Source: a candidate division KSB1 bacterium (GTDB lineage: Bacteria > Zhuqueibacterota > Zhuqueibacteria > Zhuqueibacterales > Zhuqueibacteraceae). From it: a stretch of 64,000 bases of DNA. A program made the position numbers and the translations under genes. The notes under the pieces are model-generated. The model was not told the origin of the DNA. It made no database searches and saw only the letters and a list, made by a program, of their open reading frames with translations. This document shows positions 1-10,134 of the stretch, in pieces (the first letter of the stretch is position 1; each line of letters opens with the position of its first letter). Where the stretch lies: the NCBI GenBank assembly GCA_034506255.1, contig JAPDPX010000001.1, forward strand, positions 858,566-922,565, in the 5' to 3' direction.

Positions 1-1629
1 CCATTCACGGTTGCCGGAGCCGGTGCCCAGGTTGGCTTCCCAGCCACTGTTGCCGTCGTTCTCGGAATCGGCAAAAATCTTGAAGCGCAACTGGGTGCCG
101 GATTCGAATTCCAGCGTCGTGGTCCAATAGTCACCCGCGACGTGCGTCAGCTTGCCGCCGGTGGCATTGTCCCAGGTCAGGGGTGCTTCGTTGCCACGGA
201 TTTGAATGTTGGCGCGACTGGTGATGGTGTCGGGCACAGTGGCGGTATTCACCACGAAGGTCACTTTCACCCTGGCGGCCACCGAGGTCTTGTTGTTGAA
301 ATAGACCTTGTCCAACACCTGCCCGCCGGCGGCAAGCGTGAATTTGCGGTTGTCGATATTCTCCCAGTTGCCGCTTTGCGTGGAGCTGTCGCCGCGTGCC
401 GCCAGGTTTTCAATGACGTACTTGTACTCGAACTCTGTCCCGGCAGCGCTGGCGGGAAAGCCGATGGTCAGCGTGTAGACATCCGGATTAGCCGCGCTGG
501 CAAAGGCTTCGAAACGATTACCCTTCCATTCCTGCAGACCGGGATTGGCTTCATCGATGAAATTGCCACGCAGAACGACGATCTGGGAATCCGGTTTGAA
601 GGTGCCCAACTGCTTTTGCACGCTCATGTCGATTTGGAAGGTCACCGGCACACGCGTGAGCGCCTCGGCCAGGCTGTAAGATCCGATGACGTTGTTGGTC
701 AGCAGCACGATCAAAGCGTTGCGCACCGGATCATACGCGAAGGCACCCGTGCCGTTGAGATTGGCATTGGTGCCGACAATCGCCGTTTCTCCTACGGCAA
801 ACGCACGCTCCGGGCCATTGGTGACGTTGATCAACCGGCTCCATTTCGGCAACCCGGCCGAGATGTTCTCATTGACCGCGATGAATTCAGAAGTGGTCTT
901 GAAATATTTCAGGCCGCAAGATTGAAAACCGGCGACCGCTTCCGCCACGCCGCCAAGCAGCGTGCCGTTTTGATCAAAGAGCGCCGGCCGCACGGCATAG
1001 GCATTGCCCCAGAGGTTGCCCGCCGGTGCGGTGACATCAATGCCGAGACGCGCACGCGAGCCAACCCGAATGGTATCGTTGACCACGTAGGTCACACCAT
1101 CGCCGCTGGTGAGCAGGCCGGCGTACAGCGTGTTGCCACCGCCCGCTGCGTAGATTTCGGTATTGGCGCCGCTGCCGACCACGGCAAAGGCGTCACCATA
1201 GCGATGCGGGTTGGTGGGAAACAGCCCGTCAAATGCCACCGTCGGTTGTGCCGTCTCATTGGCCCAGCGATAGACCTTGAAGTTGCTGGACGTGCTCACG
1301 CTGAGATTACAGGCATAAATGACACCATTCTCATCCACATCGATAAGGTTGATGGGGAAGGTGCCACCGCCAACATTGGTCAGGTCCATCGTCCCCAGGC
1401 TGTCGCCATTGGCGGCATTGAGAATGACCACGCGCGGCGCACCCGTTCGAGAGACCACCAGCACATGATCCGTGGTCGGATTGTAAGCCAGGCCGCGGGT
1501 GTTGTTGTCCACCTTGAACCACGAGACGGCATCAGCCTTGATCTCCCAGTTGGGCGTCAGCTTCACCTGGGAGAAGGCTGTGCCTGCCAGCAGCAACAGC
1601 GACAACATCCCTATACCTAGACGTCTCAT
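1..1629 (-). CDS. Secreted DUF4623-like protein, 5' part (runs off the left edge)
   Basis: 543 codons are visible and the gene continues past the window edge. The ATG at 1629 has a good ribosome site (CGGAGG) 5 nt upstream, and the protein opens with a clear signal peptide (MRRLGIGMLSLLLLAGTAFSQ). Residues of about 40-290 read as a propeller-like repeat protein with phrases such as RGLAYNPTTDHVLVVSR and INLIDVDENGVIYACNL, which I associate with DUF4623-type secreted proteins. From about residue 325 come two beta-rich modules resembling starch-binding/CBM20-like folds (TFQIDMSVQ..., VRLRGNF-like segments, FEYKYVIE). The function is unknown. It is the last visible gene of the T9SS/TonB operon, 148 bp after the PorV/PorQ gene, so it is probably exported cargo. 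Its C-terminus, where a T9SS sorting domain would be, is outside the window. The long open frame on the opposite strand is an antisense shadow. Confidence 0.8.
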   Translation of the reverse strand, partial: MRRLGIGMLSLLLLAGTAFSQVKLTPNWEIKADAVSWFKVDNNTRGLAYNPTTDHVLVVSRTGAPRVVILNAANGDSLGTMDLTNVGGGTFPINLIDVDENGVIYACNLSVSTSSNFKVYRWANETAQPTVAFDGLFPTNPHRYGDAFAVVGSGANTEIYAAGGGNTLYAGLLTSGDGVTYVVNDTIRVGSRARLGIDVTAPAGNLWGNAYAVRPALFDQNGTLLGGVAEAVAGFQSCGLKYFKTTSEFIAVNENISAGLPKWSRLINVTNGPERAFAVGETAIVGTNANLNGTGAFAYDPVRNALIVLLTNNVIGSYSLAEALTRVPVTFQIDMSVQKQLGTFKPDSQIVVLRGNFIDEANPGLQEWKGNRFEAFASAANPDVYTLTIGFPASAAGTEFEYKYVIENLAARGDSSTQSGNWENIDNRKFTLAAGGQVLDKVYFNNKTSVAARVKVTFVVNTATVPDTITSRANIQIRGNEAPLTWDNATGGKLTHVAGDYWTTTLEFESGTQLRFKIFADSENDGNSGWEANLGTGSGNREW

Positions 1630-1777
1630 ACTAACCTCCGCTTGAGTTTTGGGTGGTACGGCGTTGCGTTTGTTTACCCTATTGACCCGTTTTCGCGTCA
1701 TCCGTCATCCATCGACCTCCCTGAAGTTTGGTGAAGAAAATTGTCCGCCGGTGGCCGCGGCGCAGGCACGCCGGCTT

Positions 1778-2806
1778 TCAAAAGGCCAGGCCCAGGGAAA
1801 ACATCTTGACGTTGTCGAGCAGGCCGAAATCGGCATAGGCAAAGTCGAAGTTGAGCAGGCCGGCGGCGCCCATGTTATATTTCAATCCGGCGCCCAGTGT
1901 CACTCCCTCCTCGCTGTCCTCGCGGAACAGCGATTTGTAGCCGCCGCGCAGCAGCAGCGTGTTGTACAGCTCCACTTCGGTGCCGAGGTTGAGCACACCG
2001 GTGTTGTCGCTCGGGCGCAGGGCATCGGCAGCGAGGGTGACACGGGTGTGCTGCTGCCGCAACACATCATATGCGAGCCCCACCCGGAAGAAGAGCGGCA
2101 GCGGCCAGCGCTCCGTACGCAGCTCGGAAACCAGCGTTTCATTGTTGCCGGAGTTGACCGGATCGATGTCGACGCGCTTGAGCAGGTCCTTTCCGGCAAA
2201 TTTCATATCGGCGCCGAAATTCGCAATGCTCATGCCCAGGCGCAGGTTGTTGAACCCGGTGATGAACAGCAGGCCGACGTCAAAGGCAAACGAACTGGCG
2301 GTTTCATTCCAGATCTTTTGCTGAATGTACTTGGCATTGCCGCCGATGGCGAAACGGTCGGTGAAGCGCCGCGCGTAGCTGGCGGCGATGGCGAGATCGC
2401 TCGCCGACCAGCGCGCCCCGGTGCCACTTTGATGGTATTCATCGACCACTTCCTCTTCGCCGTAATCCAGCAGGGTGACGCTCAAGCCCAGGGCATGGCC
2501 CTCCCCGACCTGCAAAACCAGGCCGGCCCAGTTGAAATCCGTGTCCACCAGCCATTGCGTGTGCGAAACCAGCAGTTGTGACTTCTCCAGCATGGCAATG
2601 CCGCCGGGATTCCAATACAGCGTGGTGACATCATTGCCCAGGGCCGCGAAGGCACCGCCCATCGCGGCGGCGCGCGGCCCGATCGCGATGCCAAGAAAGG
2701 GCGCACTCGCCGTTCCCACTTTCGCCTGCGCCCGCAGCTCACCCGGGTTCAGACTCAGGATGAGCACCGTCAGGCTCAGGGCCACGCTTTTCACTTTGCG
2801 GATCAT
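1778..2806 (-). CDS. PorV/PorQ-family outer-membrane protein (UPF0164-like)
   Basis: 342 aa from the internal ATG at 2806, chosen because AGGGAG lies about 8 nt upstream and the signal peptide (MIRKVKSVALSLTVLILSL) begins there; an in-frame ATG at 2833 has no such support. After the signal the protein has the family hallmark GTASAPFLGIAIGPRAAAMG followed by GAFAALGNDVTTLYWNPGGIA, then amphipathic beta strands up to a terminal LGLAF, as expected for a FadL-like 14-strand barrel. In Bacteroidota, PorV and PorQ act in T9SS: PorV escorts cargo that carries a C-terminal sorting domain. Here the gene directly follows a giant protein with such a domain, so a dedicated secretion role for its neighbours is likely. 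Whether it is closer to PorV or PorQ cannot be decided by eye. Confidence 0.88.
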   Translation of the reverse strand: MIRKVKSVALSLTVLILSLNPGELRAQAKVGTASAPFLGIAIGPRAAAMGGAFAALGNDVTTLYWNPGGIAMLEKSQLLVSHTQWLVDTDFNWAGLVLQVGEGHALGLSVTLLDYGEEEVVDEYHQSGTGARWSASDLAIAASYARRFTDRFAIGGNAKYIQQKIWNETASSFAFDVGLLFITGFNNLRLGMSIANFGADMKFAGKDLLKRVDIDPVNSGNNETLVSELRTERWPLPLFFRVGLAYDVLRQQHTRVTLAADALRPSDNTGVLNLGTEVELYNTLLLRGGYKSLFREDSEEGVTLGAGLKYNMGAAGLLNFDFAYADFGLLDNVKMFSLGLAF

Positions 2807-2881
2807 ATTCTCAGGCTCCCTGTTTGCAATCACGCAGTCCCGTAACGGGCTCAGTCGGGCGGCGTGAAATGGCCGCCGGCG

Positions 2882-5800
2882 TTACTTGATGATGGCAAGC
2901 TTGCCCTGCTTCTGACCGGCTTCGGAATCCACCACGTAAAAATACACGCCCGGCGCGATGTCGAGGTTCTCGAAGGTTTTGAGATTCCACGTCACGGCAC
3001 CGTTTTGGATGTTGCCGCCGTTTTGCAGCGTCTGCACCAACTCGCCACGCGCCGTGAAAATGCGAATCGTGGCATTGATCGGAACATTGGTGAAGGTGAT
3101 GCGCCGCTCGCCGCGCCCGCTGGTCACCCCCTCCGGCAGCGGTGGCTCGTGCACGGAAGCCACGACATAGGGATTCGGCACCACCCGAATCTCGGAGAGC
3201 ATCTCGCGGGCACGGCGGCGATCCACGCTGGGCAATTCCGGCATGAATGTGAAGCGATCGCCGCGGCGGAATGGTTTGGTGGTGTTGATGAACAGGGTGT
3301 CGCCCGCACCAAAGGCGATGGTGGTGTCCTTCGAGGAGGAGAACACCATGTCCCAGGTGAGCGTTGGGGCATTGTCCGCGCCCGGCTCCAGCAATACGAC
3401 TTCGTCGAAGGTCGAAATGGTGGTGCCGTCATTGTCCCGGTCGAGCACAAGAAAATCGATATAGCGTTTGTCGGTCACATTGTAGACGCGATAGTTGACC
3501 GGCAACGGGATGGCACCGAGAAAGTCGGAAGAGGTGTCGACGATGGTGCTGGCAAACTCAAAGCGATAGTTCGCGGCGTTGCGGAACCCCTTGATGGTTT
3601 CATTGCCGAGATTGAGTTCCAGGGGCACGAAGCTGAAGAAGAACGGTTGTTTGTCGCGGTTGAAGCGGGAAGTGCCTTCGATTTTGGCAATTGCCCTGGC
3701 ATTGCGGAAGGACAGCACCAGACCGTCGAAATTGTCGGCATCAGACAGCCGGGGTGCGGTGCTGCTGGCGGGCACCTCACGCTGCGTCGAATCGAGATGG
3801 GTGCTGCGAAAGACGGGATAATAGCGATAGCGGATGTTGTACTGCCCGGGCGGCAGCGAACCGCGCCGCGCCCCGCGAATGCGGCCGCGATCCAACAGCA
3901 CAACATAATCCCCGGGCGGCACGGTGGCGCCGCTGGCATTGCGCACTACCACCGAGCCCGGCACCAGGTGCTGTTTCGACAAATTCACGAACACGGTGTC
4001 CTGCGCCAGAAAAGCCTCGCTCACACCCGTGCTGTCCATGACCGAGTAGGAAGTGGTGAACTTTTCCAGCAATTCCTTGTTGTCGCGGTGATCCAGGTTG
4101 GGTTCGCCGCGATCGGGCAGGCCGTTGCCCTCGCTGCCATCGGGATCATCGGAGCCCGCCACTCCGTCACTGCCCACGTCATCGGTGAGCGGATTCCAGT
4201 TGCCGTTGTTGTCGATGCCGTCGGTGGAAGTGTCGTGAAACTCCAGCACGTAGAGATGGCCGGTGAGGGCTTCGTGATTGAGCACCTGATAGTTGACATC
4301 ACCGGTCGCGACGGTTTGCAGCGGCACGAGCGGCACACTGTCCTTGGGATGCTGGTAGCCCGCCGCTTTCGTGTGCGGAGTGACAATCACGGTGTTGACA
4401 TCGGTTTGATACTCGCCGTTGGCCAGGCGGCGGATCACCCGGGTGTTTTCTTTGGGAAAAATGTCCCGGGCCGCATCGCCGCGATCGTACGCCACCACCG
4501 CATAGTAGTAGGTGCGGCCATTCTCGACATTTCTGTCGATGAAGGTATGCTGCAGGCCGGTGTCATTGCCGAGATAAAACGACAGCCCGCGCAGGTCCTG
4601 ATACAGCGAGCCCTGCGCCTGGAAATAGCCGGTGATACCGTTGATCAGGTCGAATTGCGCGATCGGTTTGAGCTGCTCGAGGGTGCCATCGGCGTTGGTG
4701 ATCAGGCGCGCGTCATTGAACAGCGGATCAGTCGAGCGGTAGATTTTGTAGCCCTCGAAATCCTTCTCGCGCGTCGTGGGGTCCACCGAGTCTTCCGCGT
4801 GACGATCCCAGGTGAGCGTCACCTGGCCGTCACCGGCATAGGCCTGCACCACCGGCTTGCGTGGCGCCTGCGGAAATTGATAGTTGCTGTTGTAGATCTT
4901 TTGGACGGTGTCACGATTCTTCAGCAAATCATCCAGATCGAGCTGCCGGCCGCCGCCCGCGCCATACACCAGCGCCAGCGAGAAGCTGCGGGTCTGCCCG
5001 GCGGGCAGCGGGAAATAACCCGAGCCAAAGATGAAGTCACCGTCTTCGCCCTGAATCGGGCGGTTGTTGACGATTGAAGGCGGCACATCGAAGAAGCCGG
5101 GGGTGAGACGCTGCCACAGGCTTTCGTCGTCGCGCATGGAGAAATTGCCGGCGGGCGCGAAATACTCAAAGCTGGTCAGACCAATTTGGTCGGACTCGTC
5201 GACATCGGGCTTGTCAATGTTGGGCTCGCCCGGCAAATTGGTGCCGGCGCCGCTGGTGGGCAGGCCATCGCCCTCGCCAATGTCACCGGTGCCGGCCTCG
5301 CCATCCAAACCGACATCATTGAACTCCACATCCCAGTCGTTGTCATTGTCAATCTTGTCATCACGCTTCTCATCGAGCATGCGGTCGACGCTGCCGCGAC
5401 CGGTGAGATAGTCGACGCGGGCGAGTGGATTGAGGCGGTCAAACAGCGTGTTGCCATTTTGATCCACCCGCACCTGGCGATAGTGCAGTTGCGAGTTCTC
5501 GTCGATGATGCCATCGAGATCGTTGTCAATGCCGTCATAGGCATTGGGGTTGACGATGGTGCGGAACTGGCCGGGCAGGCGGTAGGTGTTGCCCTCCACC
5601 AGTTTGGTCACGCCCGGGCGGACGAAAATGCGTGCGCCCAGGGTGGTGAAGGTGGTATCGTGGTTGGGAACGGTGACGACGGTGCGCTCGAAGCGCCCTT
5701 CATTCGAGATCACCACCACCCGCTGGCCGGGCAGGATGCGCACCGAATCGAACTCGCTGGGCTGGAACAGGCCGGCGGTGGCGGGCACGCCGCTGCTGAG

Positions 5801-6778
5801 ATAATCGTCGAAATCGCCGTCGTTGTCGAGACCGTCAAACGGGTTGCCCGGGCTTTCCAAAAAGGCGTAGCCGACCACCCCCACCTCGCCGACCCAGTTG
5901 GGGTTGCGGCCCGCGACATTGTCGTCGAAATCCGCGGTGTAGGTGAGATCACGCTCGACATCGAAAAAGGAGAAATCATCGTCATACTCACGGCGGTCCT
6001 CCGTGGAGGTCACGCCGACATAGGTTCCCACCAGCGAGCCGAACACCACGCGGTTGTAGTTGGTGGTGCCCTTGTTGGTCACTTCGTAGAGCCAGAAAAT
6101 GTTGTCCTGCGCCAGCACGTCATTCCACTGCAGCGCGCGCACCCGCACTTCCAGCCCCAGGCCGTTGCGGCCGGGGTTGTTGGCATCGGGTTTAAAACTG
6201 ACGCCAAAACGATTGTTCGCGGCGAAATTAAACTCTTCATCGGCATTGTCATCCATGACGAAATAGGTTTCCAAATCGGCATTGAACTGATTGCGGCCAA
6301 AATAGCCGTTCCAGGCGCCGCGCCAGCCGGGATCAAGTGCATCATCCAGGCGATCCGGCCAGAAACTCGGCCAGGAGTTGGGATTGTTGCTGATCGCCAC
6401 GTCCTGCTGCGCGGCATTCAAATAACCGGAAACCGGCTCAAAGCCCCAGCGCTTGCCGGTGGGCGATTGCTCCGGCCCGCCAGATGCCGGCCGATCCACC
6501 GGGCAGACCACCACCGAGTGAAACACGGTGTCGGCGGTAATGACTTCGACGCCCACCAGGATGCTGACGTCTCCGACATAGCCGTTGTTGGGGTTCAGCC
6601 AGGCGCCCCGGTTGCCGCGCGTTGCCGGCTGGCCAATTACACCCCAGTTGCCGAAGACGGTCTTCACCAGATTGCCGTCCATAATGCCCGAGCGGCGAAA
6701 CTCCGCGCCACTCTGGGCCTGCAGCACAAACGGCAACAACATCACCCAGGCAGCGATGCCCAAAACTCTTTTCATCAT
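2882..6778 (-). CDS. Giant secreted protein with Fn3-like module and T9SS type A sorting domain
   Basis: 1298 aa from the ATG at 6778 (GGGAGAG about 8 nt upstream, then a signal peptide MMKRVLGIAAWVMLLPFVLQAQ). The open frame extends further upstream to 6952, but that stretch overlaps the upstream gene and is not signal-like. The middle holds several Asp-rich runs such as DGLDNDGDFDD and DNDLDGIIDEN, typical of calcium-binding thrombospondin-type loops. Around residue 650 there is a fibronectin-III-like module (GDGQVTLTWD ... GYKIYRSTDP ... TYYYAVVAYD). The last 80 or so residues form a FlgD/T9SS C-terminal domain (ATIRIFTARGELVQTL ... GVYFYVVDSEAGQKQGKLAIIK). The protein is therefore predicted to cross the outer membrane by T9SS and stay at the surface or be released. 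No catalytic domain is recognised; a structural, adhesive or partner role with the adjacent TonB receptor is inferred. Confidence 0.87.
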   Translation of the reverse strand: MMKRVLGIAAWVMLLPFVLQAQSGAEFRRSGIMDGNLVKTVFGNWGVIGQPATRGNRGAWLNPNNGYVGDVSILVGVEVITADTVFHSVVVCPVDRPASGGPEQSPTGKRWGFEPVSGYLNAAQQDVAISNNPNSWPSFWPDRLDDALDPGWRGAWNGYFGRNQFNADLETYFVMDDNADEEFNFAANNRFGVSFKPDANNPGRNGLGLEVRVRALQWNDVLAQDNIFWLYEVTNKGTTNYNRVVFGSLVGTYVGVTSTEDRREYDDDFSFFDVERDLTYTADFDDNVAGRNPNWVGEVGVVGYAFLESPGNPFDGLDNDGDFDDYLSSGVPATAGLFQPSEFDSVRILPGQRVVVISNEGRFERTVVTVPNHDTTFTTLGARIFVRPGVTKLVEGNTYRLPGQFRTIVNPNAYDGIDNDLDGIIDENSQLHYRQVRVDQNGNTLFDRLNPLARVDYLTGRGSVDRMLDEKRDDKIDNDNDWDVEFNDVGLDGEAGTGDIGEGDGLPTSGAGTNLPGEPNIDKPDVDESDQIGLTSFEYFAPAGNFSMRDDESLWQRLTPGFFDVPPSIVNNRPIQGEDGDFIFGSGYFPLPAGQTRSFSLALVYGAGGGRQLDLDDLLKNRDTVQKIYNSNYQFPQAPRKPVVQAYAGDGQVTLTWDRHAEDSVDPTTREKDFEGYKIYRSTDPLFNDARLITNADGTLEQLKPIAQFDLINGITGYFQAQGSLYQDLRGLSFYLGNDTGLQHTFIDRNVENGRTYYYAVVAYDRGDAARDIFPKENTRVIRRLANGEYQTDVNTVIVTPHTKAAGYQHPKDSVPLVPLQTVATGDVNYQVLNHEALTGHLYVLEFHDTSTDGIDNNGNWNPLTDDVGSDGVAGSDDPDGSEGNGLPDRGEPNLDHRDNKELLEKFTTSYSVMDSTGVSEAFLAQDTVFVNLSKQHLVPGSVVVRNASGATVPPGDYVVLLDRGRIRGARRGSLPPGQYNIRYRYYPVFRSTHLDSTQREVPASSTAPRLSDADNFDGLVLSFRNARAIAKIEGTSRFNRDKQPFFFSFVPLELNLGNETIKGFRNAANYRFEFASTIVDTSSDFLGAIPLPVNYRVYNVTDKRYIDFLVLDRDNDGTTISTFDEVVLLEPGADNAPTLTWDMVFSSSKDTTIAFGAGDTLFINTTKPFRRGDRFTFMPELPSVDRRRAREMLSEIRVVPNPYVVASVHEPPLPEGVTSGRGERRITFTNVPINATIRIFTARGELVQTLQNGGNIQNGAVTWNLKTFENLDIAPGVYFYVVDSEAGQKQGKLAIIK

Positions 6779-6882
6779 GAGATGACTCTCCCTCGGATCG
6801 AACACACGCAGGTCTCCTGCCGTCCGGGCCGCAAGGAGGGCTGCCCACCCGCCCCGCCGCCTGCACGGCCATGGACAAAAAT

Positions 6883-9741
6883 TTAAAAAGTGATGGTCGT
6901 GCCGATCTCGACGCGGCGCGGCTCGGAGAAAAAGGTCGGATGGGTGAACCACTCGTCGATCGTATTTACCGGCGTGCGGGTGCCCACCGTTCGAATTGCC
7001 AGATTGCGGTCCGTGGTGAAATCGGCCTGGCCGGTGTCATCAAAGACATTGACTTCGTTGAGGGTGTCAAACAGGTTGAAGACCCGCGCAAACAGCGAGC
7101 AATTCACCCCCGCGAGCCGGAAATCCTTGTACAGCCGCAGATCCACATTGAGGCTTCCCGGTTTGCGCTCGGAGTTGGTCGACAGCGCTGAAATATCCAC
7201 CACCCGGCGCGGGGTGTAGGGTTGGGCGCTGGCAGCCTGCACGATCAGACCGGCTCCCCAGCTTGAGCCATTGTAGGCCGTGGAAAGGTTGAAGGTGTGG
7301 CGCTGGTCCCAATCCACCGGGGTGAGTTGCACTTCCGGCAGCGCGCCGGAGTTCACGGCGTTGCGCGCGGCTTCCGGGTCCGAATTAGAAGCTTTGGCGA
7401 TCTGGAAGGTGTAATCGGCATTGGCGGAAAAGCCGCCGGCAAAGCGCCGGTTGTAGGAAAGGATGACTCCGCGCACCAGGCCAAAATCGGCGTTGACAAA
7501 CTTGTTGTAGGTGGCGGCGCCGCCGAACACTTCGATGTTGTCGGCGCGCGTGCTGGTCAGATCGCGAATGTCGCGGAAAAAGGCGGTCACCTCGATCGTG
7601 CTGTTATCGGTAATCTCCTGCTTCAAACCAATCTCGTAATTCGTCGTCTGCTCCGGCTCGAGATCCGCATTGCCGATCAAACCCTGGTTGCCGGTGCCAC
7701 TGCCAATTTTGAAATCACTGTTCTGATACAACCGCTCGAATTTGGGCACCTGAAAGAACTGGCCGAAAGAAAAATGAAACACACCGCCGGCCAGCACCGG
7801 AAAGGAAACGCCCAACCGCGGGCTGCCCTTGGTCTTGCGGCTGGCTTTTTTGTACCAGTATTGCCGGCGCTCGGCCACGGTCAGAGCCGGCTCACCCGCA
7901 TCCTGAACGCCGTTACCGTTGAGATCGCGAAAACGGTTTTCCGGCCGGATGGGATTGTAGATGTTGGGATCGCTGGGATCCGCCAGCACGCGGCCATCCG
8001 GGTCAAAATGATCCAGCCGCACGCCGACATTCACGATGAAATTCTGCAGCTCGATCTTGTCCTGCAGGTAGGCGGCGAATTCCACCGGGCGATGCGTGCT
8101 GCGGTTGTGATCCGGGGTGCTGAGGTCGGGGATGCGCGTGCGGATGAAGGGCGAATCACGGGCGGGATCGAAATCAGACTGCTCGAGCGCCGGCTGCAGA
8201 TAAATGTCCTCGAAGAACACGCGGTGGCGGCGATACTCCACCCCGCTTTTGAATTGATGGATGCTGGTCATCTGGCTGGTCAGGTCGAACTTGACCAGGC
8301 CGGTGGCAGTGCGGCGGTTGAAATGGCGGTTGCTCACGCCGCCGGTTTTGAAGCTGAACAGGAGTTGATTCAGCAACTGCGGATGGACATAGCGGTGATC
8401 ATGCGGATCTGCATAGGCATATTCGCGAAATTCCTTCTCCGTGTAGGAGACGGCCAGATCATAGAAGGTGCGGTTGCTGATCGTGTGGGTGAGCTTGAGG
8501 ATATTGGTGAGCCCGGTGCGGAAGCGGTGGACGTTGCCGTCAGGGTTGAGTATGAAGTCGCGGTCGAAATCCTGATAATCGACATCATCATAAATCGAAG
8601 TCAGCGTCAGCTTCATCGTCGGGCGAAAGCGATAGGTCCACTTGCCCTGGCCGTAGATCTTGCGATTCCAGTTCATCGGCACATAGGCGCCATCGCCCAG
8701 GCCGGAGGGATCGCGCGAGGGGATGAAAGTGCCGGTGGAATCCAGATAGCCGATGTTTTCCGGTTTATAGATTCGCTGACCGCGCAGCCAGCCGTCGAAA
8801 TAGATGTAGCGGGCGGCAAGGTTGAAGGAAAGCTTGTCCCCCAGCAGCGGGCCGTAGAGACTGCCTTCGAAATTGCGGATAGCGGTGGGGTTGATGTTTT
8901 TAATGTCGCGGAAGAGCGGGGCGGGAGTGTGGGCTTGTGCGGTGTAGGGCGCCGGGAACCTGCCCCAGTCCAGCTTGTCGTGACCGCTGACGTAGTCGCC
9001 AAAATAGGTGGTGAGCGCGCCGCCAAATTGCGTGGCACCCTCCTTGGTGGCGATGTTGACGATGCCCGAAAGCGCCTGACCATATTCGGCGTTGAAGGCG
9101 CCGCTGATCACCTGCAGCTCCTGCACCAGATCCTTGTTGACATCGACGACGGTGCCGCCGTCATAGGCATCGGTGACCGGCACGCCATCGATCCAGTAGG
9201 CCACTTCGCCTTTGCGGCCGCCGCGGATGTGCAGCCCGTCCTTCTCGACCACGCCCGCCTGCAGGCTGATGACTTCACTCACTTCGGTGACCGGCAGGCT
9301 CTGAATGTTCTTGTCGCTGACAATGGCGGTGGTGGCGGTCAAGTCTTTTTGAATCAATTCGCGCTGTGCCACCACCTCGACTTCCTCGCCGAGCTGGAGC
9401 GTTTCTTCGGCAAGGGTGAAATCGGCACGCGTAGTGAGGTCAATGCTGATGCGCACGTCTTTGAGCGTCATCTCGCCGTAACCAATGAGGGAGGCCTTGA
9501 CGCTGTAGATGCCGGGCGGCACATTCAGAATGATGTACTCGCCTGCGACATTGGTGGCCGCTCCCAGTGTCGTTCCCAAAATCACCACATTGACACCCGG
9601 CAGGCCCTCATTGCTCGCCCGCTCGATGACCCTGCCCGTGAGTTTGCCGGTGGTGCCGGCAACGCTGGCCGTCACCCACACGGCCAGCAGGATCGAAAGA
9701 CTGCAGACCAGGAAAAACCGGCGTCGTGAACGAGTCTGCAT
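6883..9741 (-). CDS. TonB-dependent receptor with carboxypeptidase-regulatory-like domain
   Basis: 952 aa from the ATG at 9741, preceded by GGAGGG at a good distance; ATGs further upstream lack a site. Order of parts: signal peptide; a CarboxypepD_reg-like beta domain (about residues 31-110: GKLTGRVIERASNEGLPGVNVVILGTT); a plug domain (LPVTEVSEVISLQAGV, IRGGRKGEVAYWIDGVPV, AFNAEYGQALSGIVNIATKEG); and a 22-strand-type barrel ending in a terminal Phe (VEIGTTITF). These features match TonB-dependent outer-membrane receptors. The ligand is not evident; the downstream T9SS cargo and PorV/PorQ gene suggest a surface uptake or processing system. It is the first gene of the operon and lies behind a strong predicted promoter and a long leader. 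Confidence 0.92.
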   Translation of the reverse strand: MQTRSRRRFFLVCSLSILLAVWVTASVAGTTGKLTGRVIERASNEGLPGVNVVILGTTLGAATNVAGEYIILNVPPGIYSVKASLIGYGEMTLKDVRISIDLTTRADFTLAEETLQLGEEVEVVAQRELIQKDLTATTAIVSDKNIQSLPVTEVSEVISLQAGVVEKDGLHIRGGRKGEVAYWIDGVPVTDAYDGGTVVDVNKDLVQELQVISGAFNAEYGQALSGIVNIATKEGATQFGGALTTYFGDYVSGHDKLDWGRFPAPYTAQAHTPAPLFRDIKNINPTAIRNFEGSLYGPLLGDKLSFNLAARYIYFDGWLRGQRIYKPENIGYLDSTGTFIPSRDPSGLGDGAYVPMNWNRKIYGQGKWTYRFRPTMKLTLTSIYDDVDYQDFDRDFILNPDGNVHRFRTGLTNILKLTHTISNRTFYDLAVSYTEKEFREYAYADPHDHRYVHPQLLNQLLFSFKTGGVSNRHFNRRTATGLVKFDLTSQMTSIHQFKSGVEYRRHRVFFEDIYLQPALEQSDFDPARDSPFIRTRIPDLSTPDHNRSTHRPVEFAAYLQDKIELQNFIVNVGVRLDHFDPDGRVLADPSDPNIYNPIRPENRFRDLNGNGVQDAGEPALTVAERRQYWYKKASRKTKGSPRLGVSFPVLAGGVFHFSFGQFFQVPKFERLYQNSDFKIGSGTGNQGLIGNADLEPEQTTNYEIGLKQEITDNSTIEVTAFFRDIRDLTSTRADNIEVFGGAATYNKFVNADFGLVRGVILSYNRRFAGGFSANADYTFQIAKASNSDPEAARNAVNSGALPEVQLTPVDWDQRHTFNLSTAYNGSSWGAGLIVQAASAQPYTPRRVVDISALSTNSERKPGSLNVDLRLYKDFRLAGVNCSLFARVFNLFDTLNEVNVFDDTGQADFTTDRNLAIRTVGTRTPVNTIDEWFTHPTFFSEPRRVEIGTTITF

Positions 9742-10106
9742 TACCGCCCTCCCGTCCATGAGGATGAACTGTGTTGAAGATGATATTTTAAAGACAAAAA
9801 GATGAAGGGGCATGCGCCGCCTGCTCCCGGTCGGGCTTCAGGCAGCAGCACGGGAACTGGCATCTTGTGCCCCGGAATGACCGCAGCAAGGGCTCACAGG
9901 AAACGTCAGAAAGCCCGGAACAACCAATGTGGAAGCATGCCCGTTCGCGTGACGGGCAAGATACTGCAGGAGCTGAGGGAAAAATTGCAGCGCCAGAGAC
10001 GAAAAGCCCGGAAAGCAGTGCTGATCATTCAAAGCCATCATCACAGCGTCTACCCTGCCTTTGTCTGATGCAATGCGAATCAGCGGAAAAGAGGCCACCA
10101 CCGCCC

Positions 10107-10124
10107 TTTGGAAGGCCTTCCAAA
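10107..10124. promoter_or_regulatory. Perfect 18-bp palindrome at the predicted start site (operator candidate)
   Basis: TTTGGAAGGCCTTCCAAA reads identically on both strands. Its centre lies about 20 bp downstream of the -10 box of the minus-strand promoter, so it covers the expected +1 region, which is a usual place for a repressor. It could also simply form a hairpin at the 5' end of the transcript. Confidence 0.5.
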
Positions 10125-10134
10125 AATCGGGCAA

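Noticed and set aside
142..1620. Long plus-strand frame (492 codons)
   Set aside because: It is antisense to a minus-strand gene with ribosome site, signal peptide and coherent domains. Its translation is rich in His/Arg/Gly and matches no family.
2864..5077. Very long plus-strand frame opposite the T9SS giant
   Set aside because: Antisense shadow caused by high GC at third positions. The same applies to 5186-6886 and 7297-9729.
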